The notes beneath the pieces are model-generated. The model had not been told where the DNA came from. It worked only from the letters and a program-made list of their open reading frames with translations, and did no database searches. A stretch of 64,000 nt of DNA from Hydractinia symbiolongicarpus. Lineage: Eukaryota > Cnidaria > Hydrozoa > Anthoathecata > Hydractiniidae. Position numbers and translations under genes: made by a program. This document shows, piece by piece, positions 31,161 to 42,415 of the stretch. The DNA lies in NCBI RefSeq assembly GCF_029227915.1, contig NC_079880.1, positions 30,993,501-31,057,500 on the forward strand, read 5' to 3'. Numbering within the stretch: position 1 is the first letter of the stretch; every line of letters starts with the position of its first letter.

Positions 31161-32356
31161 AAGTCATTCATTTCTGATATAACCTTGTACATTGCAGAGT
31201 CGATTTTTTCTTTATCTGGTTCAAAAGTCAGTCTACTTTGTTCAAAAATAGCGAGAATACCCGGAGAGGCTAACTTGCTACAATAGCTATTATCCAGCAT
31301 TAAATCATTTTCACTTCTAAAAGGGTAAAACATATATAGCAGGTGATGTGCATACTTTTCAGGGAATAACTTTTCATTTGGAATATGGTATCTCAAAACT
31401 TGTCTAATTTTACGACATTTTATTGTGTCTTTTGATGACATGAGTGTGATTTTAGGTGGAAGTTGTACATGACAGTCATGGTTAAGTTGACTAGCATCCT
31501 CAGTAAGGATGTCTGGTTGTGAATCATTTTCATCAATTTTGTAATCAACATAGTAGTATGCTGCAAACAATGCAAGACACATGGAATCAACTTGTGCATA
31601 TCTCCCTTTGCAAAAAGTGGTATTTGGCCTGTCAATGTATCTATCACACAAACTTCGCTTAAATACATCAGTACTATCGGAACTAAGCTCTTTTATTTCT
31701 TCCTCTGATTTATATATTCTGATACGGTCTGAAGGCAAACCTGAATTAACATAAGTTGTTTTAGGGAAACATTTCCGAAGCCATAACTCAGGTAAACAGA
31801 GGTAAACTGCTTCTTGAACAGATACTTGTCGAGAACATGAAAAAGCAGATGCAATTCTGTACATTGCTTGCTTGACACCAAGCTTCTGATCTTTAATTTC
31901 TTGAGAAGCTTGTTTCAATGCACTGGAAGATTCAGATTCACTTTTAGAGAAATACGCACACATATATGATACTGCTTTATAGTAATTGTGCACAGGTTGT
32001 AAGTCCATATTTGCTTGCCACGCTTTAAGAATGGTGGGATTATAGTTATTAACGAAACAGGAATGTGGTGGCCTTTTCATGTGAATTTCATAGTCATCTG
32101 TTGATGAAATGTTCAAAGCTTCATAATATTGCTCCTCATTTACACCAATCCTTTCAAGTATATCAGAAATAGTTGCATTATTTATAAATTCAGACTTGTT
32201 CGGATTCAAGTACTCATCTATAAAATTTTTCACTTTCGTAAGGATAGAATTTCTTCTTTTTAGTATTTCAGTTTTTTGAATCATTTCCATATCCTCTGGC
32301 AACGGTTTCGCAACAATAGTTTTTCTGAAAAATACTTTCCAAAAGAATAACGACAC
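31088..32356 (-). pseudogene. Helentron Rep domain, second part (YxxxY)
   Basis: This frame carries the third Rep motif, AVSYMCAYFSKSE (near 31950-31985), with the two tyrosines spaced YxxxY that nick and join DNA in Helitron-type HUH enzymes. After it comes the conserved Rep-helicase linker (QEIKDQKLGVKQAMYRIAS, VSVQEAVYLCLPELWLR, YHIPNEKLFPEKYAHHLL). The first about 10 residues duplicate the end of the upstream ORF in another frame, so a one-base indel near 32325 separates them. A second frame change near 31160 leads into the helicase. Confidence 0.82.
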
Positions 32357-33750
32357 GGAATGTTTTTATATTTTCGGCAGGATTTTGAATGCTGATGAAT
32401 CTGGTATTTCCTTACTAGACAATTCAATTCTGGAAAATGTTCTTCGTCAGGGATATAAGCTTGGATCACAGCATCCAAAAATTCAATATATTCAGTAATA
32501 TTATTTGGATCTAATTTTGGTGGATTTAAAATCCATGAAAAAGAATGTATGTGCGGAGAACCCCTGAACTGGAATTCGACTCTCAGCGCATAGTATAAGA
32601 CTTTGCCAAGTGGACCAGTTGGAATCATTATGATTTCTGCAAACAATACTTCAATTCTGTACTGAAAGTGTCGAGCTAAAAGCACAGGGTTGCTGTTTAG
32701 AATTTTACTTCTTTCAAAATAACTTAAATTAGATATAAATTCTTCCGTGAGATTCAAATCATTGAGTTCAGAAATTATTGAGATCAATTCTTTCCAATGC
32801 AAATCCGCACAAGACAAAGTCAAAAAGAAAGTTGGACACCCAAGCTGCCGGATCATAGCTAACACTTCAAGTTGGAATCGTTTCCAATAAGCTGGAGTAC
32901 CTTTGATATAATTCATGAATGTGTACCCTTGGTCAGTTGATACGAAAGATTTCAAGGCTTCCTTATAATTGCCAAGCATTCCAACAGTGATTGTGTTGCC
33001 ATTTACTTTTTTCATAGCAATGTTGATTTGAGATGTCAAGCTCAACTGCTGTAATAAAAACTGGGCAAAGAATATATAATCTGTAACAGAAGAGAACATT
33101 TGCTTGAAATTCAACAATCTTTCGTTGAAATATTTCGATGGACTTAATTTGACTTCTCTTTTATACGTATACCCAAATTTTCCATCGCTGAAAAGCTGAG
33201 GAAATGCAAGCTCTTCGCAAGTTTGATCATTGAGTATGCTAGTCGGTGATTTACCTTCACCAGGTGCAAGTTCAAATACATCTTCTTGGGTATGCAAAGG
33301 AAGGGTGAAACTTTCAGTAGCTGATTGGCTGTGCTCTGAATAAGGGCATTCTGCAGTTTCCTCTAGATTGTCCTGATCAGTCTCAACTTTAATTGAAATT
33401 TCTTCATCTTCATCAAAGTTAATCAAGTCCTGTTGAATTTGGCTGACATCAATATCAATGTCGTTGTACAAAGGGTTATTCAATTTCAGATATAATAGAG
33501 CTGACTGGACTTTTTCGGGGGAGACTGTTTGAAAATATACATGACCCTTAAATTGCAGTTTCTTTTTTAATTTGACAAGAATGAGACCATTTGCACTTGA
33601 ATGACGTGGTAAAACATTGGATATATCAACAGTATCTATTGGAATGTTGCAGATTGCTCCTTTCATCTTGGGAAACTGACCTTTAGACATGATGACAACT
33701 TTTTTAAACAGAAGACGTTTTGAAATAAGCGCTGTTTCAAGCCTGTTTAG
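32281..33750 (-). pseudogene. Helentron Rep domain, first part (HUH)
   Basis: The frame runs from about 33750 (upstream of the ATG at 33690) to 32281. It contains KGQFPKMKGAICNIPID, then an acidic spacer (about residues 95-150), SYxER-type YFNERLLNF, YWKRFQLEVLAMIRQLG, FLTLSCADLHWKEL (Rep motif 1) and FQFRGSPHIHSFSW (near 32550-32585), whose HIH is the metal-binding HUH motif. The upstream zinc-finger ORF ends in a different frame about 10-70 bases away, indicating another frameshift near 33765. So the N-terminal, Rep and helicase parts once formed one polyprotein. Confidence 0.82.
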
Positions 33751-33755
33751 GCATT

Positions 33756-34835
33756 TCAGATTATGTCATTTAAATGGAGAGAGTTGTGTACAGCTTGACA
33801 TGGCAGTTCACTTTTCTTCAACTTAGCTGAACATGTGTAGCATATATATTTCTTACCATCAGAACTGGGAATATTTGTATCTATTAAATTAGCAAAAGTA
33901 GCTTCATACTTTTGAATATCGTAAATTATTACAGATTTTCTGTATAAACACCTGTTACATATGCAACAAATATGAATAGGTCCTTCACATATTTTTGATC
34001 TGAATTTGAGAACAGCTTTCTCAAGATCACTTGACGAATGATTGTTATATGATTTGTTATGTACAGTAGTTTGTACTTTCAATTTTTTGGCACTGAAATG
34101 AGAAAACCGCTGCCGTTGTTGTGTTTTTCGTTTTTGCTGCTGATTCTGTGATTTACGACGATTCAGTACAAAAAGACGAACAGGCTCAGTGACTTCTGAT
34201 GAAACTTTGACAAACTGAATTTCATATGGAACTAGAACCTTGTTGGGTAATATTAAGTAAACATGCTTTAAGTAGGATGCCAGATCTTGCAAACTAGAAA
34301 AATGTAAGATGATTGACGTTCCATCAGGAGTTGGTTGTCCTTTACTATCACGGCTATGAGAATCAACTAAAATAGCCCTGAATGGATTACAACGTGCATT
34401 AAATAATGATATACAGTAACCTTCACAAATGAATATTTTACCATCGTGATCTTGGTCTGAACATAAAAGTGTTATCAAGTCATTCAATGTATCATTAGTC
34501 CTGGTCAGTGTTCCAAACCTGTCATAGTTGAAATCAAGTTCTACTACAGCATTGTGGATGCAGACAGTCCTGGGAAGGTCCGGGGTTGATGAAAATGATG
34601 AAGCATTCATGGACTTGTAAAGTGCATCACCCTGTTCAATGACGTATTCCAAGTCATTTGAATTCCAGATGTTGATACGCTTGAACTTGGAAAAACAAAT
34701 TGCGAATAGGGATATACATGAACACTGAATTCCTCGAGTGATTCCAAATTTAGTATGACCTTGGTAAAAAGAAGCACGTACGGAGTGAATGAAAGCGTGA
34801 GAGCTGTTCACCGGAGAGCTACCCTGTGTTTGCAT
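33756..34835 (-). pseudogene. Helentron N-terminal cysteine protease-like domain and zinc finger
   Basis: A 359-codon frame from ATG 34835. Residues about 20-230 resemble papain-fold deubiquitinase-like peptidases reported in Helentrons and in large viral tegument proteins. Candidate catalytic Cys lies in TRGIQCSCISL and candidate His in ILVDSHSRDSKGQPT, followed by GTSIILHF. After a basic linker (residues 230-260, many K/R/Q) comes a Cys cluster, HICCICNRCLY...YICYTCSAKLKKSELP, the usual zinc finger at the start of Helitron Rep-helicase proteins. The protease assignment rests on motif pattern only. The zinc finger is clearer. Confidence 0.72.
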
Positions 34836-35450
34836 TTTGAAAGTTCACGAAAGTTCAAGGTTTTGAAAGTTCGAGTTGAGTATATTTTAAGTAATGTTTG
34901 ATATTGCTGAGAGGGCAGAGATAGATCGGTATGCATTAGCACCCATTCTTCTAATCTCCGCAAAATAAACAAAATAGAAAATATGTACGAACAACAGAAT
35001 TATAAATATGAACATACGTTTCCTGGTTGTTTACTTGTCGCCTTCTTGAACTGATTTCCAGCCGGGAGTTCTGGACGATGGAGCATGCGGTTTTAAAGTA
35101 GTTACCATATCATTCCAACCCATGGCCAACAGACAAGCTAATATCCGACGAAAGAAATCTGCAAATTTTGCCGAATATGCAAAAAAAATGATAGCATCTT
35201 TAAAAATTACTTGGCCGAACCTCCAATGTTAAAATTGAGTACGCTTGTTTGAAGTGGTATCTGGGTATGTGTGAAAGTAGTTAAAAATGATTTCAAAGCT
35301 GCGTGATTGAAGCGAACGCATGGCATGATCGCAAACGAGTAGGATATTCCCGAGTTATAGCGTTAGCGCCGCTCATTTCAAAACTGGGATATCTCCCAGT
35401 AACAAAACCAAAAACAGAAACAGAAACAAATTTTGTAAGAGTTAGTCTGT
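34836..35450. other. Gap between Helentron and gypsy element
   Basis: I see no gene. The 5' end of the Helentron and the 3' LTR or tail of the gypsy element should lie here, but I could not recognise TG...CA LTR ends, a polypurine tract or a Helentron terminal hairpin with confidence. Confidence 0.4.
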
Positions 35451-36160
35451 CTATTTACATGTCTCTGGTTCTATGTGTAGTCTACTACTTTCTCCATTTG
35501 CTTGGCGGTCGCCTGATACGTCGCGGATACGTTTTCCGAGAAACTTTCTTGGTCGTCGTATGTTCTTGTTGTTGTAATGGTGGAATCGTTTGGGGTTGTT
35601 CGACTTCAAGGTCAGTGCGGTCGCCGCCATAGCTTCCTTCATCTTCTTCCTCCTCTTCAAAGTCAATATCAGTCGGTCGTTCCTTGGCTTCCTCCAGGAT
35701 TTTCCTAAAATGCGATATATTTCGGGAAAGTTGGCACTTTGTCCTTTGATTCTGGGCGCTGATCATCGTACCTCTTGTGTAATTCGGTATAGAATTGGGT
35801 TATATGGCGGTGTAAGTTTATTTTTCCTCTTTTGTTTAACGAGTACGCGATCTACCACTTGTAACTCTCTGTGTCTCGCTTGATTGCAATTGTCTCGATA
35901 CATTTTCGAGCGTTCTTTTGATTGTTGATCGTTGTAAGTAAGTTTTTCATCCATAAAGCGTCAGGAATTGAATATCCTATTTTTCGGTTGAACATCATGT
36001 CTGCCGGAGGTATGTTTGTAGCAACGTGAGGAGTTACTCGGTAAGCCATGAGAAACGCTTCAACCTCTTCTATATACGGTTTATGTTGGACGTGTGCCGT
36101 ACATATAATTTTCGTTGAGGTAGCATAAATCGTTCAATTTCACCGTTAGCTTGTGGCCAT
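35451..36160 (-). pseudogene. gypsy integrase C-terminal part
   Basis: Three overlapping short frames: MAYRVTPHVATNIPPADMMF (near 36049-35990; the conserved YR.TPH...P...F motif of gypsy integrases), then ELQVVDRVLVKQKRKNKLTP (near 35870-35810; the basic SH3-like fold that binds DNA), then an acidic tail (about 35640-35665) and a basic end with RRIRRPPSKW (near 35490). At least two frameshifts separate them. Confidence 0.7.
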
Positions 36161-36175
36161 AACGGGGTCACCCTT

Positions 36176-36660
36176 CTATGTTTGATCCCTTTTATTTATT
36201 TTCATGTATTGTTTGATTTCATTCGACCAAAAAAGTGGTCCATTGTCAGTAATTATTGTTTCTGGATAACCAAACTTTGTAAAGGCTGTGTTTAGAATTG
36301 AGATGAGATTTTTTGCAGATGTACTTGGTGTGATTGATACAAGCGGGTATCTCGAACGTTGATCGATCATTGCTAGTGCATACTTTCCGTCCGGAAATGG
36401 TCCTAGGTAGTCCATGTTTATGGTTTGCCAAACTTTTGGTGGAATCTGTGTTGACTGTAAAGGCACATAACGTGTTTTCTTGGAGACTGCTTGACAAGGT
36501 ATACAACAATCTATTTCCTGGGCTACTGGGCTGTCCATGCCAAAGAAAAATATTTTGCTACGCAGTAGGACTTTGGTCTTTGATAAGCCCTGGTGACCTT
36601 GATGTGAAAGTTTAATGGCAAGGTTCTGTTAACATCTTGGTAACACTATGCGATTGTCTT
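36176..36660 (-). pseudogene. gypsy integrase N-terminal zinc and catalytic core
   Basis: The HHCC zinc domain is readable: LSHQGHQGLSKTKVLLRSK (near 36600) and DCCIPCQAVSKKTR (near 36500). The core shows MDYLGPFPDGKYALAMID (first Asp) and IITDNGPLFWSNEIKQYM (second Asp). The third catalytic residue (Glu) should lie just below 36176, where the frame breaks. The open frame 36176-36538 begins within the zinc domain. Confidence 0.78.
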
Positions 36661-36881
36661 TAAGGATTAAGCTCTGCTCTGAGTTCACAGTCAGTGTATC
36701 TTTGATTTTTCTGTATTGTTTCAGCGATCGTACTTCTTCAGTATCCAACATTTGGTCTAATTTATACTAGGAGCGAGCATTGATATGATGTATGACTTTC
36801 TGTAAGATAGGGTTGGCTCTTGTGGCGATTTTGATTTCTTCCAATGTAATTGCGATTGGGCTAGCGTTTGTGGGAATAAAG

Positions 36882-37595
36882 TTAACGTGTTCTTCGATGT
36901 AGTTTGTTAAGTCGTTCGTTGATTGACATACGTCCCGGGTGTCTACTTAAATAGTCAGATATATTGTCCTGTGAAGTAACGTAATCGGCGTTGAAGGTGT
37001 ATTCTTGTAGTCGTAAGACCATTCGTTCAATTCGTGCAGGTGGGTTCGCTTTGGGGTTGTTTAAGATGGTCACTAATGATTTGTTGTCATTGATAATTGT
37101 GAAAGGTCGTCCAAATAAGTATAGTCGGTTTCGTTCACATGCATATGTTGCACTAAGGCACTCCCGCTCTATTTGTGAGTACCTCATTTCCGTTTCGCTC
37201 AACGCTCTTGATGAATAGGTTATCACACTAACGTCGTTTTTCCCTTTCGTTTTTTGCAGTAAGATCGATGAGATGCAAACAGGGCTGGCATCGAAAAAAA
37301 GTACGAGCTCTTTCTTTTCGTCGAAATACTCAATACATGATTTAGCGGATAAGCAGATTTTCAGATGTTGCTTCATCCCTTCGCTAAAAAATTCGTATTC
37401 GTAGAATTCATTTGTAGGCTTATCGAAAATACATTTTGGTAAGTTTAATATCAGCCATTTCTCAGCGAGGCGTTTAAACACGGTAGTCAGAATTTTATCG
37501 TTATTCTTCGTGTTTTTTACGAAAATCAAGATGTCATCAGCAATGTTGAGAGCACATGGTATGTCGGAAAGCAGTGTTCCCAATGTGTGTTGCAA
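36882..37595 (-). pseudogene. gypsy reverse transcriptase C-terminus and RNase H
   Basis: The catalytic box reads NIADDILIF, so the usual Tyr/Val before DD is replaced by Ala, a degenerate or divergent variant. After the RT thumb comes RNase H with LFFDASPVCISSILLQ, YSQIERECLSATYACERNRLYLFG, IINDNKSLVTIL and SDYLSRHPG, in the gypsy order. RT-RNase H connection residues appear shortened around 37380-37320, suggesting a deletion. No stop inside 237 codons. Confidence 0.8.
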
Positions 37596-37624
37596 CTCTT
37601 CTGCCGCACTTCTAGCCCCGAATA

Positions 37625-37850
37625 TTAAGCGTATATATTGTTTTCTGTTCTGAACGCTGTAATATATCTACATGATTCGTCTAACTCGAGTTGATGGAAT
37701 GCAGCATTTAGATCTAATTTCGAAAACTTTTTCGCTCCTTTCAATTTTACTAACAGATCTTCGACGGTTGGAGTGAGGTACCGTGTCCTAGTTATAGCCT
37801 TGTTGGCGCTACGCATATCTAAGCAAATGCGCAAATCATTTTTTCCTTTT
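37625..37850 (-). pseudogene. gypsy reverse transcriptase central fragment
   Basis: Contains RICLDMRSANKAITRTRYLT and FSKLDLNAAFHQLELDE, the RT fingers and the first catalytic Asp motif of gypsy elements. A frame break near 37620 separates it from the next piece and another near 37850 from the preceding one. Confidence 0.78.
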
Positions 37851-37891
37851 GGTAGAACGACAAGAGGATTTAATCAAGGCGTTTGTTGACC

Positions 37892-38157
37892 TTATACGTC
37901 TTCTATTATATCTAAATCCTCTAATCTTTCTATTTCTTTCTGTACTTTCTCTCTGAGAGCGAACGGTATGCGTCGTTCCGGCTGGGCTACTGGGGAAATT
38001 TTCTCATTAATATGTAATTTTATTCTTAAGTCGGTAAACTTTCCAATTTTCCCAACCTTTTCTTTCAAAGTTGGTAGGCACGTGGCTATTGTTGGTGTTT
38101 TCTTTTTGGGCATTGTTATTAAGTTAAAAGCTATTGCTGTTGCGCCATTCAATAAGT
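37892..38157 (-). pseudogene. gypsy protease-RT linker and RT N-terminus
   Basis: Reads NLITMPKKKTPT, GKFTDLRIKLHINEKISPVA and RRIPFALREKVQKEIERLED, typical of the start of gypsy RT. The part of the frame above 38163 lies in the inserted transposon's TIR and is not gypsy sequence. The matching upstream piece continues on the far side of that insertion at about 39524-39717. Confidence 0.75.
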
Positions 38158-38163
38158 TTCTAT

Positions 38164-39517
38164 TACGATGGCCCCTATGGCTCACTTCTCTTCTCAATAA
38201 AAACATTTCTTTTCTTAGTCAAAACACTTCTCTTCTGTATAACAACACTTCTCTTCTGTATAAAAACACTTCTCTTCTGTATAAAAAACTTCTCTACTTT
38301 GATATCCAAAGTTCTCTTCCGTTCGAAACACTTCTCTTCCAAGTGCGAAACACTTCTCTCCAAGTGCGAAACACTACTCTTCCATAAGCTCGAAAATTTC
38401 CCAGACTGAATCTGGTCCTTAATATATGAATTTATCCAGATCTTAGAATTGACCCTACTTTATCCGGGAATAAACATTGATTGTGATGTCTGTTAGGAAC
38501 AGAACTCGTGGTTTACAAAAACCAAGATATTTTTTTTTGCAGCAATAAACATTGTGATGTTTGCCGGGAAAGAACTCGTGGTTTTCAAAAAACAAGATAT
38601 ATATTTCTAAAATCCAAGCATTTTACATTGTTACAGGTGTTGTATTACATATATCTTTTGACTGCACAAATCAAAGCGATATAATAATCAATAGCTTCAT
38701 GAGCTGTATCTAGCTTAAGTTTGGAGAAACCCTCCATTGAAAGAACTGTTTCCGCGAATTCAATAAATTCAGGCTCATTATCGTGATCTGGTACAGATAG
38801 TTGGCTAAATTCTTCTAGCTCATTAATATCTAAAGTTTTTATAAAAGACTCGCAACCATATAATTCTGGAACAAAGTACAATGCATCAGGCCTTCCACGG
38901 GGAGCAGTAGCACCTTTGCTTGGTGCTAACAAATGTTGATTCCAACGAATCGCAAATTCATTAAGGTTCTTTCTGATCAAATCCATAAAGCAGTAGCGTA
39001 CACATTCAGCAATGAGTGTATCACCAGCATCTAAAAATCCTAAGTCTGCAAGTTCTCTAAAAAATAACCTCCACCAACTTGGTCTGTCTTTTGAAAATTG
39101 TGACCAAAAAGATTCGATTCTTTGATTAGCTGTTGATGTACCAACAATAAAACTGCCAGTGCCAGCATATTCGTCATTATGCTGAGATCTTAATGCAATC
39201 TCAACAGCTTCCAAAATACAGTTTTCAGTACCATCATCAGACCTTATTCTTGTTGAAAAAATATGTCACATGGCGAGGGGACTGGTCCCGTGTAATAAAC
39301 CTCACAAAAGATGAAAACTACGGACCAATGATGTAAAATTGCGGACAAGATTTTAGAATTCAAGTTGTAAAGAGCCACATGCACAGAAGTGTTAAGTGCA
39401 GAAGAGAAGTGTCAAAATACTGAAGAGAAGTGTCGAAATACAGAAGAGAAGTGTTTCGTTATATAGAGGAGAAGTGATTTTGATTTGGAAGAGAGGTGAG
39501 CCATAGGGGCCATCGTA
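38164..39517 (-). mobile_element. Integrase-type (IS3EU-like?) DNA transposon, deleted
   Basis: A 1354-base element with TIRs starting TACGATGGCCCCTATGGCTCA at both ends. Near-matching flanks TTCTAT (38158-38163) and TCCTAT (39518-39523) look like a 6-bp target duplication. Inside each TIR are tandem units around CACTTCTCTTCTGTATAAAA (38185-38395) or their complement (39385-39495). The interior carries the C-terminal part of a DDE integrase-like transposase. The short length shows a large internal deletion. IS3EU is my best guess from the 6-bp duplication and integrase type. Confidence 0.7.
38645..39235 (-). pseudogene. Integrase core-like transposase, C-terminal part
   Basis: A 189-codon frame with STANQRIESFWSQFSKDRPS, WWRLFFRELADLGF, CVRYCFMDLIRKNLNEFA and PRGRPDALYFVPELYG. 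It matches a widespread animal transposase group annotated as 'integrase core domain'. The Glu of NQRIESFW is in the position of the third DDE catalytic residue. The first two acidic residues would lie upstream and are missing, because the frame ends near the deletion point at about 39240. Non-functional on its own. Confidence 0.7.
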
Positions 39518-39523
39518 TCCTAT

Positions 39524-39717
39524 GGATGGTGTCTATTACGTAAAAGGTAAAAGTCAGTTGTTAAAAAAATTCTTCTTTTGTTTTCGACTAACAGTGCCCT
39601 TAATTTTTAATGATTGCTCACTTGCGCCATATGTTTTAACTTTGATGCATGATTTTTTAGCTTTAACGCTCCCCCGGAGATATTTTTTTTTGATCGAAAG
39701 TTTGTTTGTTTAGAATA
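39524..39717 (-). pseudogene. gypsy protease C-terminal fragment between two insertions
   Basis: In shifting minus-strand frames I read NILNKQTFDQ, then KVKTYGASEQSLKIKG, then a short piece leading to the 38163 junction. This is the C-terminal part of a gypsy aspartic protease. A 7-base tandem duplication (CTTTTAC twice, near 39540-39555) breaks the frame. The fragment is isolated by the hAT insertion on one side and the integrase-type transposon on the other. Confidence 0.65.
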
Positions 39718-39725
39718 TTTAATGA

Positions 39726-42415
39726 CAGGGGCGGATACATACCACGTCAAAGACGTCAAGTGACTAAGGTAAATTATCTACCTGTATAACGGACGATGTC
39801 AATCGAGAGGGGCATAGTAGTGCGTAAGGTTCTTTATTTATGTAAACAACGTGCGCCGAAGAGCGGGAGTTGATATGAAATAGGGGACCAACGGTTCAGG
39901 GTGCCGCAGAGCCACGTCTGTGCGTTGTATCTGTTTTAATTTGCATGGTGCGTGATTATTTTGACGAATATAGTCTGTGGTCCGTTAACCGGTAGTGTTT
40001 CTTACGGCGGTAAAAGTCATACAAATCTACAGAGTTGAGCAAACCTGTAACATAGACTAGTGACATATATAGTATGTGCGGCACGACATTTGAGTGAAAA
40101 AAAAGATAGCCGCCCTTAACGATATAACTCGAATTACCAGTCTAGTGACTTAGCAGTCCGCTGGATACGATTACCCTTGTGAAAAAAAGGTTCTTTCTTG
40201 TTAAACATTGCTTCAAAAACCATGTCTGACAAGGTGACTAGTGCTTTTTTAAGTAGAAATGTCGATGTAGTGAAAGAAATTCCCGCATTGGTGATTTGTC
40301 AAAATTGCCTACAATAAATTTTCCGCAGCTGCTGGAGAATGGAAGTGTATTAAAATATAGGTTAGCTCCTTTGGACTTTCCTACAAAGTTTGTTTGAAAC
40401 AACTCGGAAACACTCATCGCTTTGAGGTAGGTTTGTTTAAACTTTTTTCTGATCCCTAAAGCTTTGTTTTTTGTTAATAGACTGTGAAGTTTACAATTTA
40501 GTTTTTGTTCAGCTATAACAATGCAATAATTCAGTCATAAACTGAAACAAAAGTCAAAGATTTAATATGCCTGACCTTAATTGTTTTTATTAAACATTCT
40601 TTTGTTTTATTCTCAGAATAATTTTATTTTACAAAACGTGTCCTAACCAAATATATAAATGGTAGCTTAGTTGTCTTGTTATGTTTGTGAATGTATTACT
40701 AGCTAGGCACAAGACTCAGATTGGCTTTGTTTTTCTTATTTTAGCTCTGAAACAAGTGGTAACTGCTTATACAGCTCGGTATCATTAATGTTGTCAGGTG
40801 ACAATTCATTGTGCCATGATTTAAGGTTACTTACTTCTTTAGAGTTGTTTATTCATGCTGAATTTTATTCTACGCATCCTTTTCTTTACTCTATTTTTGA
40901 ACAAGGACAAAATTAATAACTATGAGTTGCAGGAACAATGTAGTTTTTTTTTACAACTCGTGTTACAAGGAGGTAATAGATGTTGCGGAAAGTGTAGGAG
41001 TTGAGGAGAAAATGAAACGGGGTAATCAGAAGGCAAACATTAAGAGACAACCAACCTGCTATCAATCCAAAGGATTATTATAAAAAAGCCTTAACCATAC
41101 CAATCTTGGACCATTTAAACAGTGAACTTAACTCGACGTTTGATTTTGAAAACTATGTAGTGTATAATGGATTGTGCATTGTACCAGCCAAAGTAGTTTC
41201 AATGGTTTACTCCAACAAAGATTGGAAGAGTAAATTCAAAAGGTTTGTAGATTTTTACAAATCTGACATGCCAAATCCTCTTGCTCTAGAGTCTAGTTAG
41301 AGCTGTGGGAAAAGTTTGCTTTGGATTATCAGGGTACAAGACCTGAAAAATTGCTCAAACTTTAAAGTCAATAAACCTGTCTCTTTTTACTAATATCAGT
41401 GTTGTTATTCGCATTCTTGCTACCATCCCTATCACTTCATGTGAATGTGAAAGAAGTTTTTCATCATTGAGACGATTAAAAGATTATTGCCGTAGTACCA
41501 TGACAGAAGATCGTCTTAATGGCCTTTCTTTAATGTACATTCATCAAGAAATTATTCCAAAGGTAGATGATGTACTTAATATTTTTGACCGAGATCCTAG
41601 AAGATTACAGTTAATTTTAATTTACTATTAAACTGTGCTAAAACTTAATACATATTTAAACAATTTACTTTATCCTTACTTACCCATACTTACTTTTACT
41701 TACTCATCTTTTGATAAGTCTTACTTTTAAGTTGGTAATTATACACTTAGCATCTTAGGTTCACCCTAAAAGTTTCTAATCTTTGGATTTTCTGAAGTCC
41801 TAACTCCTATTTTATAACATACATTTATTACGATGCTTTGAGCACAACCCCTGATTTATATCTTAATGCTGACTTTTCAGCAAGAGTCATTTCAGTTTAT
41901 AAATTTACTTTGTGAGCCTTGTTTTTTATATGCTTTGTTTTTTTATATATATTTTACTGAAATAGTTCTTGCACATTCATTTTTTTAAATTTGTTTTTAT
42001 ATAATTCTTTGTTATCATGTCAACCCGGTATACTGATGTTTAGATGTCAGTTTTGATAGATTCATTCATTATTCCATTGGCCGGTTTTGACAATTGGCTT
42101 AATTTGACCCATTTCATGTTAGATTCAGTTTGTCCATGGTTTTCTACATTAGGTGATGCGCAAGAAGGGAGAAAGAAGATTTTTATGGGTTATTAATGTA
42201 ACCCTTCAAGTTTTCGAAAAACATTATTTTGGAATACCAGCTGCTATGAAAAAGTAGCTAGATTTCTGTTGTTTTTTCTTTCAATTTATTCTTATGAAAT
42301 AGGTGTCTGATTTATTATACATTAAAAATGATAATTGGGGCATTTGCGACAAAAAATATTTGGCTTCACGAAAAATTTTGACTAAGGACTTTTTAAACCT
42401 GTATCCGCCCCTTAA
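39726..42415 (+). mobile_element. hAT-family transposon inserted in gypsy protease
   Basis: The left tip CAGGGGCGGATACA is matched by the complement at 42401-42415 (the right tip carries TTAA in place of CA). The 8-bp flanks TTTAATGA (39718-39725) and TTAAATGA (42416-42423) differ at one position and lie in gypsy coding sequence, the usual hAT target length. The inside tips also share a CCTTAGTCA-type motif. Most of the element is non-coding. The transposase survives only as a C-terminal piece, so it is a deleted copy. Confidence 0.85.
41043..41631 (+). pseudogene. hAT transposase C-terminal remnant
   Basis: The first piece (about 41043-41300) reads NPKDYYKKALTIPILDHLNS and FENYVVYNGLCIVPAKVV. 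The second (41398-41631) reads RILATIPITSCECERSFSSL, LKDYCRSTMTEDRLNGLSLM and YIHQEIIPKVDDVL, the hAT dimerisation domain of the ZMYM/TTF-type subgroup. The two are in different frames. Catalytic residues and the BED or TTF finger are not visible. Confidence 0.78.

Larger units (their letters stand above)
27409..34835 (-). mobile_element. Helentron (Helitron group) with protease-like, Rep, helicase, endonuclease and RPA genes
   Basis: On the minus strand the order is: cysteine protease-like domain and zinc finger, HUH Rep domain, PIF1-type helicase, and exonuclease-endonuclease-phosphatase (EEP) domain as one long polyprotein now broken by frameshifts, then a separate RPA-like protein. A C-terminal EEP domain after the helicase distinguishes Helentrons from canonical Helitrons. 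Rolling-circle transposition is implied by the YxxxY Rep. I could not define the termini, so the bounds given are those of the coding part. Confidence 0.88.

Noticed and set aside
39522-39713. Plus-strand ORF starting MDGVYYVKGKSQLLKK
   Set aside because: It is antisense to the gypsy protease fragment, which explains the open frame.
41398-41631. Host gene encoding a hAT-dimerisation protein (domesticated)
   Set aside because: It lies between hAT tips with an 8-bp target duplication and is frame-broken, so it is a transposon remnant.
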